7,338 nucleotides of DNA from Verrucomicrobiota bacterium. Its GTDB lineage: Bacteria > Verrucomicrobiota > Verrucomicrobiia > Limisphaerales > UBA1412. How positions within the stretch are numbered: the stretch's first letter is position 1; each line of letters opens with the position of its first letter. A program made the position numbers and the translations under genes. Shown here one piece after another: positions 7,035 to 7,338 of this stretch. A model generated the notes under the pieces. The model was given only the letters and a program-made list of their open reading frames with translations, had not been told where the DNA came from and ran no database searches. The stretch is taken from NCBI GenBank assembly GCA_017557085.1, contig JAFZAR010000091.1, positions 1-7,338 of the forward strand, read 5' to 3'.

Positions 7035-7112
7035 ATGCAAAAAACAAACACAACGACACGCAATTATAACTCAGCTGGTCAGCTTCTCCGTGTGATCCCG
7101 CCAGCGCGTTGA
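7035..7112 (+). pseudogene. 25-codon micro-ORF ending in a YD/Rhs-repeat-like peptide
   Basis: ATG at 7035, TGA at 7110. The second half reads R-N-Y-N-S-A-G-Q-L-L-R-V-I-P-P-A-R and fits the YD-repeat pattern Y-[DN]-x-x-G-[RQ]-L found in Rhs and related polymorphic-toxin proteins. It lies in the same frame as the membrane protein, just past its double stop. No good ribosome binding site is visible. It is most likely a gene-end relic left by recombination rather than an expressed peptide, and chance resemblance is possible. Confidence 0.25.
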
Positions 7113-7152
7113 ATGTTTTCCCCTTGGATCCATTGAAAAGCTAAGCCGCCCC

Positions 7153-7190
7153 GCCAAAGAGACGAGGTTTGAATGCCTCGTCTTTTTGGC
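7153..7190 (+). terminator. Strong hairpin terminator downstream of the cassette
   Basis: A 15-bp stem pairs 7153-7167 with 7176-7190 around an 8-base loop, with one G-U pair. The core AGACGAGG/CCTCGTCT is perfect and is followed by a T-run (7183-7187). The A-run on the left arm mirrors the T-run, so it could stop transcription from either side. It would end the plus-strand cassette transcript. Confidence 0.75.
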
Positions 7191-7261
7191 ATTTATGCAC
7201 AATCGTTATTAGAAATACCCTAATGGCAATTTTAGGCTTATGAGTAAACAGCATTGCCGCA

Positions 7262-7338
7262 AAAATGGCACTTGATCAAAAAAGATTATTGCCTCTTATG
7301 AGCGTTAGGGATAGACTGTTCTCTTGCAAGGCTTAGAA
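7262..7338 (+). repeat. 77-bp direct repeat, right copy, reaching the window edge
   Basis: Partner of 5530-5606 with four mismatches. It runs exactly to the last base, so the homology may extend further and another cassette may follow. Here the ATG at 7265 opens 23 codons (M-A-L-D-Q-K-R-L-L-P-L-M-S-V-R-D...) ending in TAG at 7334. This copy keeps two perfect 8-bp palindromes, TTGATCAA and CTTGCAAG, that are degraded in the left copy. Confidence 0.85.

Larger units (their letters stand above)
7017..7261 (+). other. Intergenic tail of the cassette
   Basis: No full gene here. The stretch is GC-richer in its middle (about 7071-7165) than the genes before it. It holds the micro-ORF at 7035-7112, the hairpin at 7153-7190, and an AT-rich spacer leading to the right repeat. 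In the spacer GGCAAT (7225-7230) and ATTGCC (7253-7258) form a short, widely spaced inverted repeat of doubtful meaning. Confidence 0.5.

Noticed and set aside
7212..7224. ATTAG/CTAAT inverted repeat and a CCCTAAT match to the inverted repeat core
   Set aside because: Five to seven matching bases in AT-rich sequence are expected by chance.
7265..7336. Small protein encoded by the right repeat
   Set aside because: The 23-codon frame lacks a ribosome binding site and is broken by a stop in the left copy, so coding is not supported.
5530..7338. Integron gene cassette with attC sites
   Set aside because: A cassette flanked by direct repeats fits superficially and GTTAGGG occurs in the right repeat. 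However, the core does not match GTTRRRY, it is changed in the left copy, and the repeat does not fold into the long imperfect palindrome of an attC site.
5530..7338. Composite transposon or insertion sequence
   Set aside because: There are direct rather than inverted ends, no transposase between them, and no target-site duplication could be identified.

Overview
The window looks like bacterial chromosome from the PVC superphylum. Lentisphaerota/Victivallis-like or a near relative is my best guess. It rests on the style of the FtsH sequence (for example the D-K-V-R-W-G-G-E-R-R-S segment after the AAA module) and on the large PD40/TPR lipoprotein carrying a CxxCH motif. This is family resemblance from memory, not a search result.

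Left part, 1-5440, minus strand, moderate GC: three genes in a row that read as one transcription unit, right to left. First is a 765-residue envelope lipoprotein with a CxxCH motif, beta-propeller-type PD40/TolB repeats and C-terminal TPRs (3143-5440). Next is the membrane AAA+ zinc protease FtsH (1049-3067). Last is an exported NamZ/DUF1343-type exo-beta-N-acetylmuramidase (1045 down to the left edge, 3' end missing). FtsH and NamZ are separated by 3 bases, so the NamZ ribosome binding site lies inside the last codons of ftsH. All three products act in or on the cell envelope: protein quality control in the inner membrane, peptidoglycan fragment turnover in the periplasm, and an anchored scaffold or sensor-like protein.

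Right part, 5441-7338, plus strand, clearly more AT-rich: a compact accessory cassette transcribed away from the operon. It is bracketed by two copies of a 77-bp direct repeat (5530-5606 and 7262-7338, 73/77 identical). The second copy runs to the window edge and may continue. Between the repeats are a decayed coding-like stretch (5583-5708) and an immunity-protein-like gene whose N-terminal 30 codons lie in a different frame from the body (5719-5811, then 5813-6346). A 26-bp overlap then leads into a single-pass membrane protein of unknown function (6321-7016). After it comes a short GC-richer tail with a YD/Rhs-repeat-like micro-ORF (7035-7112) and a strong hairpin terminator (7153-7190). 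The most economical reading is an orphan immunity-type module of a polymorphic-toxin or Rhs-like locus, captured or duplicated through the flanking repeats. The toxin link is inference; no toxin gene is visible in this window.

No tRNA, rRNA, CRISPR array, transposase or integrase was seen.
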